Under the pieces are notes generated by a model. The model was not told the DNA's origin. It searched no databases and saw only the letters and a program-made list of their open reading frames with translations. Positions 36,351-47,681 of a stretch of DNA of 64,000 nt are shown here, one piece after another. Position 1 is the first letter of the stretch. Every line of letters begins with the position of its first letter. The stretch comes from Corydoras sp. C115 (lineage: Eukaryota; Chordata; Actinopteri; Siluriformes; Callichthyidae): contig JAFMOC010000027.1 in assembly GCA_019802505.1 (NCBI GenBank), positions 289,001 through 353,000 of the forward strand, in the 5' to 3' direction. The position numbers and the translations under genes were made by a program.

Positions 36351-36748
36351 GCAAGTATTGACCTAGTGAATAAACATTTATAAAACCAGCAAATGTTATT
36401 TTTTTTGCTGAAAGAAAAAAGGGCTTAAAGTAAAAAACAATAATAAAAGAATAAAAATTATAATCTAAACATTTTTGTTATCAGCATACTAAGGCAAACA
36501 TTTTTTATTTATTGGCAAAAAACAAAAAAAATATTGTTACTTTTATAAATAATTGTAAAAATCAACAGAAGTCTAAATAACTGAGAGAAATTGTAACATT
36601 TTTTGAGAAAGAGTCAAACTTTGAGTCATGAATTAGAAAATAATATCTTTCAAGCATAAGACGTCCTTCTTTAACCCGTGATAAATGTACATCATAACCT
36701 GGACTGTATATTTTTATTAGAAGTAGAATTAGTGTGTACTATTGATAA
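36351..36748. other. A/T-rich stretch
   Basis: Nothing recognised. Confidence 0.6.
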
Positions 36749-36814
<66 letters not shown>

Positions 36815-36904
36815 TAGTATAACAATTATAATAATTATTATTATTGTTATTATTATTATTGTGGTGGTGATGATTAATATTAATAACAGTAAATAATAAT
36901 AATA

Positions 36905-36957
<53 letters not shown>

Positions 36958-36958
36958 G
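36749..36958. repeat. (AAT)n followed by (ATT)n
   Basis: About 65 bases of AAT units (36749-36813), a short spacer with GTGGTGGTGATG, then AAT/ATT mixtures and (ATT)n to about 36956. The two halves are complementary. Confidence 0.95.
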
Positions 36959-37189
36959 GTGCTGAAAATGATTAATATTATTATTGTAATGCAAATGTAG
37001 CATTTATAAAAATTTGGGACTATACTGTCATTTATTATTAATTTGTCTATAGTGGCTATAATTAATATATTCTATAATATATAATTAATATATTATTAAT
37101 TTGTCTCAAAGTTAATATAACTTCATTTTTACAAAACGTATTATACATCTATGCAACAAATGTTATTATGTTTGTAATCATCTGATTGT

Positions 37190-37478
37190 ATGAGCACACT
37201 GATTGCTGGGCACACAGACACACACACACCCAAACACACTTTACATGGAGCAAATTAGAGCATTCAATTGACCCTGAATCCATGTTTTTTAACTGTGGGA
37301 GGAAACCAGAGAACCCGGAGGAAACCCATGCACACACGGGGAGAACATGGAGACTCCACCCATTCCATTTTTGATCTTCAGATTAAAAAAAATAATATCT
37401 TATTGTGTAAAAGGTTTTTGTGGTAATATTTAGAAACATCAAGGATGAAGCTAACCACTAAACCACCATGCCACCCTT
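37190..37478 (-). mobile_element. SINE split by an 85-base insertion
   Basis: Body 37190-37363, foreign AT-rich piece 37364-37447, then the head GCTAACCACTAAACCACC. Confidence 0.8.
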
Positions 37479-37510
37479 TTTAATACCAAGTAATCCCATA
37501 TAGTGTATAT

Positions 37511-37838
37511 ATCCATCCATTATCTTCCGCTTTATCCTCTATTAGGGTCGCGGGGGTGTTCCCCATGCCCATCCAGGGGAGAACGTTTCGGGCACTGGGC
37601 AGATACACCCAGGACAGGGCGCCAATCTATCACTGGACACACTCACTCACACAGACACACTCTATATGGGGCAATTTGGAGAACTCAGTTGCTCAATTGT
37701 GACTGTGGGAGGAAACGGAGAACCCAGAGGAAACCCACATGGACATGGGGAGAACATGGAAACTCCACCCAGATTGGGCACCTGGAATCCCTAGCCTTGA
37801 GAGCCGAACATGCTAACCACTAAACCACCGTGCCACCC
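37511..37838 (-). mobile_element. SINE array unit 1
   Basis: The flank CTTTTTAATACCAAGTAATC plus CCATATAGTG stands on both sides (about 37476 and 37838). Confidence 0.94.
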
Positions 37839-37872
37839 CTTTTTAATACCAAGTAATCCCATATAGTGGATA

Positions 37873-37995
37873 TATCCATCCATTCATTATCTTCTGCTTT
37901 ATCCTCTATTAGGGTCGCGGGGGGTTCCCCATGCCCATCGAGGGATGGGGATTCGAACCTGGAATCCCTAAGAGGAGGAGAACGTGCTAACCATA
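37873..37995 (-). mobile_element. SINE array unit 2, internal deletion
   Basis: 3' end to CCCATCGAGGG is joined to GGGGATTCGAACCTGG and the head; followed by ATAGTGGATATAT. Confidence 0.92.
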
Positions 37996-38007
37996 GTGGA
38001 TATATTC

Positions 38008-38275
38008 ATTCATTCATTATCTCCCGCTTTATCCTCTATTAGGGTCGCGGTGGGGTTCCCCATGCCCATCCAGGGGAGAACATCTCAGGCGCTGGGCAGA
38101 TAGACCCAGGACAGGGCGCCAATCCATCGCTGGGCACACACTCACTCAGACAGACACACTCTATATGGGGCATTTTTGAGAATTCAATTGACTTGATCCA
38201 TGTTTTTGGACTGTGGGAGGAAACCGGAGAACCCGGAGGAAACCCACGCAGACACGGGGAGAACATGGAAAGTCC
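38008..38275 (-). mobile_element. SINE array unit 3, headless
   Basis: Variant set of the 11504 copy. Ends ATGGAAAGTCC, then a further ATAGTGGATATAT. Confidence 0.93.
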
Positions 38276-38503
38276 ATAGTGGATATATGTTGGTGAAATA
38301 ATTTTCGGTATCTACACATGACACTTTATTTAACTATCACCGTCATTTTAGACATTTTGGCAACCAAAAGTGAATTTCAGCTAAAGAAAAAAGTTTTTGC
38401 TGCCATGGTTGGAAAGCTTGCGGATTATCCAGGGTATGTTTAAAAAAAAAAAACATTGGAATCTATATTTTCCACATATGGATCTTTGGCAGGTTTACTT
38501 AGG

Positions 38504-38506
<3 letters not shown>

Positions 38507-38539
<33 letters not shown>
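38507..38539. repeat. (CT)n microsatellite
   Basis: TCTC run inside a unique region. Confidence 0.95.
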
Positions 38540-38543
<4 letters not shown>

Positions 38544-39420
38544 GTTCTGACTGGCAGGTTTTGGAGGGGGAGTGTTAGGAAAGGAAGTGACCTACATAGC
38601 ACAGCTCCCTTGCCTCAGCTGTCGTTTGCATTTCAAGGGATGATGAATAATTTACCGCTGCTCTTCCCCCAATGCAAACGTGACAGCCTTCAATAAAATT
38701 AACGAATTTAACGAGCCCGAGTGACAATCAGCTCTGCGCCACTCTGAAGCACCCAGTCTGAGATGCCGGTTCGGGAGCCTGCGGTGAGTCACCGAAATAA
38801 AATAAGCCAGTGGCGCAGGTGAAGCTACACCCCACAGATCATACACCGTATAGAAGCCTTTGTAAATTTCCTATAGATCGGGGATCTAAGACATTACCAT
38901 CGATGCATCCTCCCCAGTGATCCAGGATTCCTGAAGCATATAAAGTGGCTTCGCCTCTCAGAACTCTTCAATTTGTACATAGACTTGTGCAACGAGTCAA
39001 GGAGCAGTACCTAACCTTCTACCGCAGCCCTGCGCGTCACCGGATTCCAGATGGGATGCAGTGCCGGGGTGCGGGCTTACGAATCAGGCGCACAAGTTGG
39101 CACAAATGCACGCCCATTCGGTGCACAATCGCTGGGGAGTGTGTAATAGTTTTATCAGGGTGAACACAGGCATGAGTGCACTCCTGCCTGCAGCTATGGC
39201 TGGGCTCCATGGGAGAAAGTCAATTATTGCGGCATGAGGCTGCCTAGGGTGAGCATATGGAAGAGAGATAATTCAGGCAAGATGGCCGCCATTCTCTCCA
39301 AGCGTACCCTATTAAAAAGCCGGCCCATGCCTCCTCGCTGCCCTTTGACGCCATCGTGTTTACTTTAGGAGACGAGGGGAAATATACAATAAGGCAAAAG
39401 GTGTGAGGTAAGACTGTATT
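38540..39420. other. Candidate conserved non-coding island
   Basis: Unique, GC-moderate. Contains GTCGTTTGCATTTC, CAATGCAAACGTGACAGCC (POU-like words on both strands) and the YY1 word AAGATGGCCGCCAT at 39279-39292. No coding gene seen. Confidence 0.45.
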
Positions 39421-39828
39421 AGGTCTTATATGTGAATCCAGGACATAAATGGATGGTTATAATGGAACATACCACCCCTTGACTGCCAGATGACAGGTGA
39501 TGCTGGTACTGACTGGCGGTCAGATATAACACACCTCACGCCAGAGAGATGTGCAAAACATCCAATTGCACTGGCTGCCCTGTGTGAAGAAAAGGGGACA
39601 GAGTAGGGCTCCCGAGACCTGCTACTCCACTAGGTGAAAGGAAGTGCACAGTAAGTCACCAGAGCTCCAGATCACCTGTCAAACGAGGCTCTTACCTCAT
39701 GGATGAATTTCTTTACCTCCTTGCTGGCAGAGCGGCTTGGGGGAAGGGGTTACCTTAGTGCCTCAGTATGTTATTCACTATGTGTTCCATTATGTTGTCC
39801 TGTTTTTATTTTATTTTTTTCATTCATT
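39421..39828. other. Unique stretch
   Basis: No gene or repeat recognised; the 93-codon frame from 39703 runs into the SINE. Confidence 0.5.
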
Positions 39829-39953
39829 CATCCATTATCTTCTGCTTCATCCTCTATTCAGGTCGCGGTGGGGTTCCCCATGCCCATCCAGGGGAGAACG
39901 TCTCGAGCGCCTCATGATAACACCCAGGACAGGGCGCCAATCTATCGCTGGGC
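39829..39953 (-). mobile_element. SINE 3' third
   Basis: Ends at ATCGCTGGGCA; TTTATTTTATT-like words on both sides. Confidence 0.9.
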
Positions 39954-40159
39954 ATATTTTATTTTATTGTTGTTTATTTTTTAATAATTAAAAGTGATTT
40001 CTAATATACATCAGTATGAGAAAAGAGTGCTAAGAGTGCTCTGCATCATCACTAAAAATTTGTCCTTTTAGACATACTGTCCACTTAAACTCTAGGAATC
40101 ATTCTTGTTTCTTCTTTGAAGATTGTTATACCCCATAATAAATTAACTAATAATAATAA

Positions 40160-40373
40160 AATTATGTGGGTGTGCTAGCTCAGTGGTTAGGGTGTTGGGC
40201 TACCAATCAGTTTGTTGTGGCTTCAAATCCTATGTCCACTGAAGTTACCAATGTGGGTTTTTGGGCATGGCCTCTAACCCTAATTGCTCCAGGGATGCTG
40301 TACGAACCCTGTGCTCTGAACCCAACAAAGTCGGGATACCACAAAGATGGTCTGTTAAATGACCAAATTTGAC
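40160..40373 (+). mobile_element. Second tRNA-derived SINE family
   Basis: Head GTGCTAGCTCAGTGGTTAGG (A box) and GGCTTCAAATCC (B-box-like), then TCCACTGAAGTTACC and CTAATTGCTCCAGGGATG. It is the inverse of the element at 55230-55445 and not related to the main SINE body. Confidence 0.75.
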
Positions 40374-40474
40374 AATTGGACCCTTAGAACCATGTTTTCT
40401 CATTCACCAATTATTGTATTCCACTTAATTCTCCAGGGGGATTCCCTAAAAGCCTCCAGGATTTCGCTGGGGGA

Positions 40475-40743
40475 GGAGGGTTCCCGATGCCCATCCAGAG
40501 GAGAACGTTTCAGGCACTGGGCAGATACACCCAGGACAGGACACCAATCTATCAGACACACTCTATATGGGGCAATTTAGAGCATTTAATTGACCTAGAT
40601 CCATGTTTTTGGTCTGTGGGAGGAACCCGGAGGAAACCCTTGCAGACACGGGGAGAACATGGAAATTCCACCCAGACTGGGATTCAAACCGGGAATCCCT
40701 TCACTGAGAGGAGAACATGCTAACCACTAAGCCACCATGCTGT
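40475..40743 (-). mobile_element. Diverged SINE
   Basis: 3' end replaced by unrelated sequence (GCTGGGGGAGGAGGGTTCCC); loses the block between CAATCTATCAG and ACACTC. Confidence 0.88.
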
Positions 40744-41033
40744 CAATTTAATCATCACTATTTAGTTATTTCAGTATGTATTATTAAAAATAGTGAAGTT
40801 ACCAATGTTTTAGAGGTCGTAGATTTACATATTTCGCAGAATAATGGAGGTAAAGATCCCTTTTAATCCCTGTAAGACCTCTGTTTAAAGTTAAAATACT
40901 ACTCTCTCTCTCTCCCTTTCTCTCTCTCTCTCTCGCCATAAATATGTACATGTATTCATATAACCTTGGAATATATGCACAAAACCTAAACTAAACAAAA
41001 TGGACTCATAAGACAAAGGTTATTTGTGAATTG
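40744..41033. other. AT-rich stretch with short (CT)n
   Basis: CT run at 40903-40935. Nothing else recognised. Confidence 0.6.
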
Positions 41034-41045
41034 AAATGTCATTCA

Positions 41046-41391
41046 AGGGCGGCACGATGGCTTAGTAGTTAGCATGTTCTCCTCTCAGAACTAGGGATTC
41101 CCGGTTCGAATCCCAATCTGGGTGCAGTTTCCATGTTCTCCCCGTTTCCACATGGGTTTCCTCCACATTCTCCGGTTTCCTCCCACAGTTCAAAAACATT
41201 GATCAAGTCAATTGAATTCTCCAAATTGCCCCATATAGAGTGTGTCTGTGTGAGTGAGTGTGTCCAGCGATGGATTGTCGTCCTGTCCTGGGTGTATCTG
41301 CCCAGCGCCCGAAATGTTCTCCCCTGGATGGGCATGGGAAACACCCCCGCGACCCTAATAGAGGATAAAGTGGAAGATAATGGATGGATGG
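41046..41391 (+). mobile_element. SINE with 12-bp target duplication
   Basis: AAATGTCATTCA at 41034-41045 and 41392-41403; (GGAT)n tail. Confidence 0.96.
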
Positions 41392-41443
41392 AAATGTCAT
41401 TCACTCTTACCGGACCCTAAAACCAAGTTATGACCACTTACTA

Positions 41444-41742
41444 GCGTTCTCCTCTCAGCGCTGGGAATCCAGGTTCAAATCCCAATCTGGGTGGAGTTTC
41501 CATGTTCTCCCTTTGTCTGCAAGGGTTTCCTCCGGGTTCTCCAGTTTCCTCCCACAGTCCCAAACCATGGATTCTAAGTAAATTGAATGCTCTAAATTGC
41601 CCCATATAGAGTGTGTCTGTGTGAGTGAGTGTGTGCCCAGCGATGGATTGGCGCCCTGTCCTGGGTGTATCTGCCCAGCGCCCGATATGTTCTCCCCTGG
41701 ATGGGCATGGGGAACCAAAAACGGAAGATAATGGACAGATGG
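41444..41742 (+). mobile_element. Second SINE of the same site, head missing
   Basis: Begins at GCGTTCTCCTCTCAGCGCTG and lacks the A box. Followed by AGATGTCATTCAC, a third copy of the site. Confidence 0.92.
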
Positions 41743-41809
41743 AGATGTCATTCACTTCCGCTTTTACCGGGTCCTAAAACCAAGTTGTGACCACTTACTA
41801 ATGTTGTGG

Positions 41810-42127
41810 TTTGAAAAATTATATTTGTTAGACCTGCGTTGTGTTTGCCGCTGCACAAAGAGAAACTTTTTGTCATCTGGTGAGAGAAAATTTGCCAGTC
41901 ATTGCACGTTTCAGTGACGGCACCTCTCTCCCAACCCAGCTAGATGGAGGAGAAGTGTAAGCAATTGTAACTCTTATGTAAATACACAGGACAGACATGT
42001 TCAGTTATGCGTTTGCATAACACGCCATCTGGTAAAACCACCAGATCCTCGGTTGGGATTACACGCTTTCAGTTGCTGGCTGTGCTTGATGTATGTTGTT
42101 CCTTAAACAGAAGAGGGGGATAGAGAG

Positions 42128-42208
<81 letters not shown>

Positions 42209-42430
42209 AGAGGAAGGAAAGCAAGGCGTAAGTCTCGGAACGTAAGTCTCTGTCAGAAAAGCAATCAGCAGCTCAAGCGTCTGGCCTCCTGCAGCCTGCT
42301 GATTACAGCATTAGGCTCAGCCCAATTCTTCCCCTTGTGTGGCGAATCATTCGGCTGCAATAAAGAACTCTGAGACAAAAGAGAAGTTAATTAAGATTAA
42401 TTAACTTTCTAATGACGCCAGTACATTGCT
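41810..42430. other. Candidate conserved non-coding element
   Basis: Unique blocks on both sides of a TG tract. GTTATGCGTTTGCATAAC (42004-42021) is a near-palindromic octamer-like word, followed by the inverted pair ATCTGGT/ACCAGAT at 42027-42046. Confidence 0.45.
42130..42207. repeat. (TG)n microsatellite
   Basis: Two TG blocks split by TGGGGTG. Confidence 0.97.
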
Positions 42431-42489
42431 ATTTGTGTGTGTGGCCAAAGGCGCTTTTGAGCATGTTCCGTATTTACTTTCATGTTATG

Positions 42490-42490
42490 C

Positions 42491-42531
<41 letters not shown>
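42490..42531. repeat. (CT)n microsatellite
   Basis: CT run. Confidence 0.95.
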
Positions 42532-42537
<6 letters not shown>

Positions 42538-42611
42538 TTCTGTTTTTCATTTTCAATAACAGGTAAAGAAAGTTTTCTGATTTTCTTTTTTAATCTAACA
42601 ATCTGTACACT

Positions 42612-42851
42612 CGGGCGGCACGGTGGCTTAGCGGTTAGTATGTTCTCCTTTAGGAGAATCCAGCGTTAGGGATTCCCGGCTTGAATCCCCATCTGGGTGG
42701 AGTTTCCATGTTTTCCGCGTGTCCGTGTGGGTTTCCTCCGGGTTCTCCGGTTTCCTCCCACAGTCCAAGTCAATAGAATTCTCCAAATTGCCCCATATAG
42801 ATTGTGTCTGTGTGAGTGAGTGTGTGCCCAGCGATGGATTGGCACCCTGTC
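42612..42851 (+). mobile_element. SINE cut off by a microsatellite
   Basis: Runs to GGATTGGCACCCTGT, then (ATCT)n and (TA)n take over. Carries a small insertion TTTAGGAGAATC in the head. Confidence 0.92.
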
Positions 42852-43330
<479 letters not shown>

Positions 43331-43394
43331 ATATATATATATTTATCTTCATTAGTGTCATAAGGGCTGTTTGAGCCTTCGTTAGCACTCATAG

Positions 43395-43480
43395 GGCAAA
43401 ATTCAGGCAAACACTCTGGGCAAATGCCGACACAGGAAGAACATTCAAACTCTACACATATTAGACTCAGGCCTCCCACA
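43395..43480 (-). mobile_element. Very old SINE-like piece
   Basis: GACACAGGAAGAACATTCAAAC and CTACACATATTAGACTCAGG parallel the head-side body of the family. Confidence 0.35.
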
Positions 43481-44016
43481 CTTTCAATGCAAATGCAAAT
43501 AAATGAAAATGTGCTTTGTAACCACTGTGACTGTGATGCTTAAAATTAACACATCAAAAAGTCATTTTACGTATCATTTAAAATGCCAACATGGGCATGC
43601 ATCAGCCTCTTTCTTTTCCGTGAGGTGATGGACATTTGGCACAGCAAGCATGCAGGGTTTGGGTTTCTTTTGCCCCTGGTATAATTAGGTTTTGGGCATT
43701 CAACCAGTGGTACCCAGACAAAGCCAAAAAAAAATTTACAGAAAGATTACTGAGATCTGGGTTGCTTGGCAAACCTGAGGCTTAGACTTCAAGATTAATA
43801 AATAAGAATTTTAAATTCATTGATCTTGAAGGTTAGCAACTATCAGCTCATGCCAGCCTGATTGTCAGCATGTTAATATACATTTACAAACATACATTTG
43901 CAGACGCTTTTATCGGAAGTGACATATTAAGTGAATTATTAAACTTTAAATCATTAAAAATTTTAAAATGAAATCATTATCCGATCCCACCTTTTTTATG
44001 TATAGTTTTCATATTA
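43481..44016. other. Unique stretch with fish SINE-tail word
   Basis: Mostly unrecognised. ACATTTGCAGACGCTTTTATC at 43893-43913 is a short piece of the fish SINE tail module. CTCATGCCAGCCTGATTGTC lies in a possibly conserved block. Confidence 0.45.
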
Positions 44017-44346
44017 GGTGGCATGGTTGCTTAGTGGTTAACATGTTCTCCTCACAGCGCTGGGGATCCAGGTTCAACTCCCAATCTCGGTGGAGCTCCA
44101 TGTTCTCCCCGTGTCCGTGTGGGTTTCCTCCGGGTTCTCCATTTTCCTTCCACAGTCCAAAAACATGGATTCAAGGTAAATACTTAATTGCCCCATATAG
44201 AGTGTGTTTTTGTGTGTGTCTTTGTGAATGAGTGTGTCCAGTGATAGATTGGCACCCTCTTCTGAGTGTATCTGCCCAGCGCTCAAAACGTTCTCTCCTG
44301 GGTGGGCATGGAGAACGCCCCCGCCACCCTAATAGAGGATTAAGCA
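44017..44346 (+). mobile_element. SINE without tail
   Basis: Ends TAGAGGATTAAGCAGCC. Head reads GGTGGCATGGTTGCTTAGTGG. Confidence 0.92.
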
Positions 44347-44479
44347 GCCACAGTTTTGAGATTCTGCTGTGGTGTATCGACTTATAAATCAGCTGGACAT
44401 GTTCTCTAAAATCTAAGCAATTATGACCTTAACAATAATGCTTGATGATTCAGGGAATCAAGTTTATTTAGAAGACTAA

Positions 44480-44840
44480 GAGGTGACATTAGACTTGCAA
44501 ATCGAATTATTCATAAATAACGAATGCCCTCTTTAAGACGACGGCAGGCGCAAATCCTGATAAAATGTTACTAATCCTCATCGATGCACATTTATGTGCA
44601 GTGCATCATTGTACCCTGTTACACAAGCACTTATATCTGGGCTTTTTCAAATGAATCATCAGCTCCTGTAATCAGGGTAATGGGTATTGTGATAGCTAAA
44701 ACACAGAGCAGGTTCTGTATAATGAGATAAAGAGGGTGAACTCCTGCTGTTTCAAATGTATACGTTATTAAACAGACCCGTTCCAGCTCATCGGCAGCAG
44801 AATTACTGCACTGCATATGAGCTGACTCCGTTTTGCAAGA
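44480..44840. other. Candidate conserved non-coding element
   Basis: Repeat-free with many developmental-factor words: CGAATTATTCATAAATAACG, CTGATAAAATG (GATA-like), ACTAATCCTCATCG (OTX-like), TGTAATCAGGGTAATGG, GCAGAATTACTGCACTGC. Confidence 0.5.
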
Positions 44841-45054
44841 ATAAGTACAAGTAGTAGATATCCTGTTCTAACATGTCGTCAAAATGATGTTATTCACACA
44901 ACTATATAAGTTTATTGGTCACTATATTCTAATACAAGGGGTCTTATTATGCAATGTATGGACTAACATGTTGGGACACAGTTTATCTTGGTGTTTGGCA
45001 CCTGAATTCAGGTGTATAATTCATTTTCACCTTTACAGTTGCATAAAATTAACA

Positions 45055-45078
45055 TATATATATATATTAACATATATT

Positions 45079-45173
<95 letters not shown>
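45055..45173. repeat. (TA)n microsatellite
   Basis: About 115 bases of TA that end at a SINE head. Confidence 0.97.
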
Positions 45174-45176
<3 letters not shown>

Positions 45177-45522
45177 GTGGCATGGTGGCTTAGTGGTTAG
45201 CATGTTCTACTCTCAGTACTAGGGATTACCGGTTTGAATCCCAATCTGGGTGGAGTTTCCATGTTCTCCCCGTGTCCGCCTGGGTTTCCTCCGGGTTCTC
45301 CGGTTTCCTCCCACAGTCCAAAAACATGGATCAAGGTCAATTGAGTTCTCCAAATTGCCCCATATAGTGTGTGAGTAAGTGTGTGCCCAGCGATAGATTG
45401 CCACCCTGTCCTGGGTGTATCTGCCCAGAGCCCGAAACATTCTCCCCTGGATGGGCATGTGGAACCCCCCCCCAACCGCGACCCTAATATAGGATAAAGC
45501 GGAAGATTATGGATGAATGGAA
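45174..45522 (+). mobile_element. SINE, full length
   Basis: Abuts the TA tract on its 5' side. Tail GGATGAATGG. Confidence 0.94.
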
Positions 45523-45544
45523 TTTATTTTTGGTGGGTAATAAA

Positions 45545-45576
45545 TATTCAATGGGGTGGCATGGTGGCTTAGTGGT
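45545..45576 (+). mobile_element. SINE head fragment
   Basis: GGGTGGCATGGTGGCTTAGTGG only, then the duplicated flank 45592-45676 takes over. Confidence 0.85.
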
Positions 45577-45688
45577 ACCCACATTTGCATATTGGGACAC
45601 TGTTTATTCAGGAGTTTAGCACCTGAATTCAGGTGTATAATTCATTTTCACCTTCACAGTTGCATAAAATTAACATGGGGTAAAGGGT

Positions 45689-45837
45689 AATTTGGAGAAC
45701 TCAATTGACCTTGATCCATGTTTTTGGACTGTGGGAGGAAACCGGAGAACCCGGAGGAAACCCACACGGACACGGGGAGAACATGGAAACTTCACCCAGA
45801 TTGGGATTCGAAATGGGAATCCCTAGCGCTGAGAGGA
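45689..45837 (-). mobile_element. SINE head-side half
   Basis: From AATTTGGAGAACTC to GCTGAGAGGA, without the terminal tRNA bases. Confidence 0.9.
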
Positions 45838-46373
45838 GGAAGATGGTGGCCACATGTGATAGCTACAGTATACACCAACAGTTTGGTTTATCCATTGTTT
45901 GAGCTTCACATCACCTTAAAATCATTATTTTTTGGTGACACTTCGAATGAATTAAAAATTATTATATAGGAGTTGTAACCACAGCGCTCACACAAGTGTG
46001 TTTCCAGACTGACCTTGTAAAAGTCTTCGTGAATTTACACCAGCTATTCTATTGCTCTACTCCGTTTTATTCGTGCCCCCCCCTGTGTATTGCCTCTGTG
46101 TTCAGGTGCCAATTGTAGGTACGAATTTTCACACTGGAAGAGTAAGTGGTACAGCAGTGTGTCCTACATGCATCTATTACCATTTTCTCATGGAAAGTCC
46201 AGACGGTGTCTAGAGAATCGGGAGTTGCCCTTTCACAAATGTAGCACACAACAGGAGGGTGTATCAAACGCGTTGTCACAAACACGATGTAAAATGTATA
46301 CAGCGGAAATTAAAGTCAGACAGTTGTTTCGTAGTTTAGCCATAAACACCAATCACCTGTTCTATGAATTCAA
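45838..46373. other. Unique stretch
   Basis: No gene or repeat recognised. Frames of 72-113 codons on both strands have no domain. Confidence 0.5.
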
Positions 46374-46651
46374 AGGGTTCCCCACGCCCATCCAGGGGAG
46401 AATGTTTCGGGCGCTGGGCAGATACACCTAGGACAGGGCGCCAATCTATCACTGGACACACACTCATTCACACAAACACACTCTATATGGGGCTATTTGG
46501 AGAACTCAATTGACTTGATCCATGAAGGATCCGAAGGAAACCCACGCAGACACGGGGAGAACATGGAAACTCCACCCAGATTGGGATTCGAACCGGGAAT
46601 CCCTAGTGCTGAGAGGAGAACATGCTAACCACTAAGCCACCGTGCTGCCCA
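46374..46651 (-). mobile_element. SINE without 3' end
   Basis: Begins at GGGTTCCCCACGCCC; loses GTTTTTGGACTGTGGGAGG. Confidence 0.92.
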
Positions 46652-46696
46652 CAATATTTAGTGTTTTTAATGTATTATCTACTTAATTCTCAGATG

Positions 46697-47053
46697 GGCG
46701 GCACGGTGGCTTAGTGGTTAGCACGTTCTCCTCTCAGCACTAGGGATTCCCGGTTCGAATCCCCATCTGGGTGGAGTTTCCATGTTCTCCCCGTGTCTGC
46801 GTGGGTCTCCTCCGGGTTCTCCGGTTTCCTCCCACAGTCCAAAAACATGGCTCAAGTCAACTGAATTCTCAAAATTGCCCCATATAGAGTGTGTCTGTGT
46901 AAGTGAGTGTGTGCCCAGCGATGGATTGGCGCCCTGTGCTGGGTGTATCTGCCCAGCGCCCGAGTTGTTCTCCCCTGGATTGGCATGGGGAACTCCACCG
47001 CGACCCTAATAGAGGATAAAGCGGGAGATAATGAATGAATGAATGAATGAATG
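46697..47053 (+). mobile_element. SINE with 12-bp target duplication
   Basis: AATTCTCAGATG at 46685-46696 and 47054-47065; (TGAA)n tail, GCGGGAGATAA variant. Confidence 0.96.
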
Positions 47054-47316
47054 AATTCTCAGATGTTTCTATTCGTTTTCTATTCATCATCGCTCACTTA
47101 AGAACTTTCATTACAATTACCAGTTTTATTTGCTTAGCTAGTTAATGCATGGTTTTCTGCTGCAGATTTGGTAGAATAAAATTAATTTCTTTAAGGAAAC
47201 TTTAAGTTTTCCTTTAAGTATTTTATTTGTCATTCCAACAATATTAAATGATGTACAGTGTAAAGTTCTTCAGTTAGAAATCAAGATGGCAGCAAGGCTG
47301 AATTTCATATCAATCA

Positions 47317-47681
47317 TCCATCTAGTATCTACCTTAATACTATATTAGGGTTGGGTTGGGGTTGGGGGGGTTCCTCATGCTCATCCAGAGAACGTTTCGG
47401 GCGCTGGGCAGATAGACCCAGGACAGGACACCAATCTATTGCTGGGCACACACTCACTCACACAGACACACTCGATATGGGGCAATTTGGAGAACTCAAT
47501 TGAGTTGATCCATGTTTTTGGACTGTGGGAGGAAACCGGAGAACCCGAGGAAACCCACGTGGACACGGGGAGAACATGGAAACACCGCCCAGATTGGGAT
47601 TTGAATTGGTGGCCAATTTAAACTTGGAATCCCTAGCGCTGAGAGGAGAACTTGCTAACCACTAAGCCACCGTGCTGCCAT
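47317..47681 (-). mobile_element. SINE with G-rich insertion
   Basis: GGGTTGGGTTGGGGTTGGGG replaces the usual GGGTCGCGGGG; a duplicated GGTGGCCAATTT interrupts the head. Confidence 0.9.

Noticed and set aside
36678..37003. Long Ile/Asn-rich frames
   Set aside because: Pure translation of (AAT)n and (ATT)n.
20600..38300. CRISPR array suggested by regularly spaced repeats
   Set aside because: Units are about 350 bases, SINE-derived, and the genome is eukaryotic.
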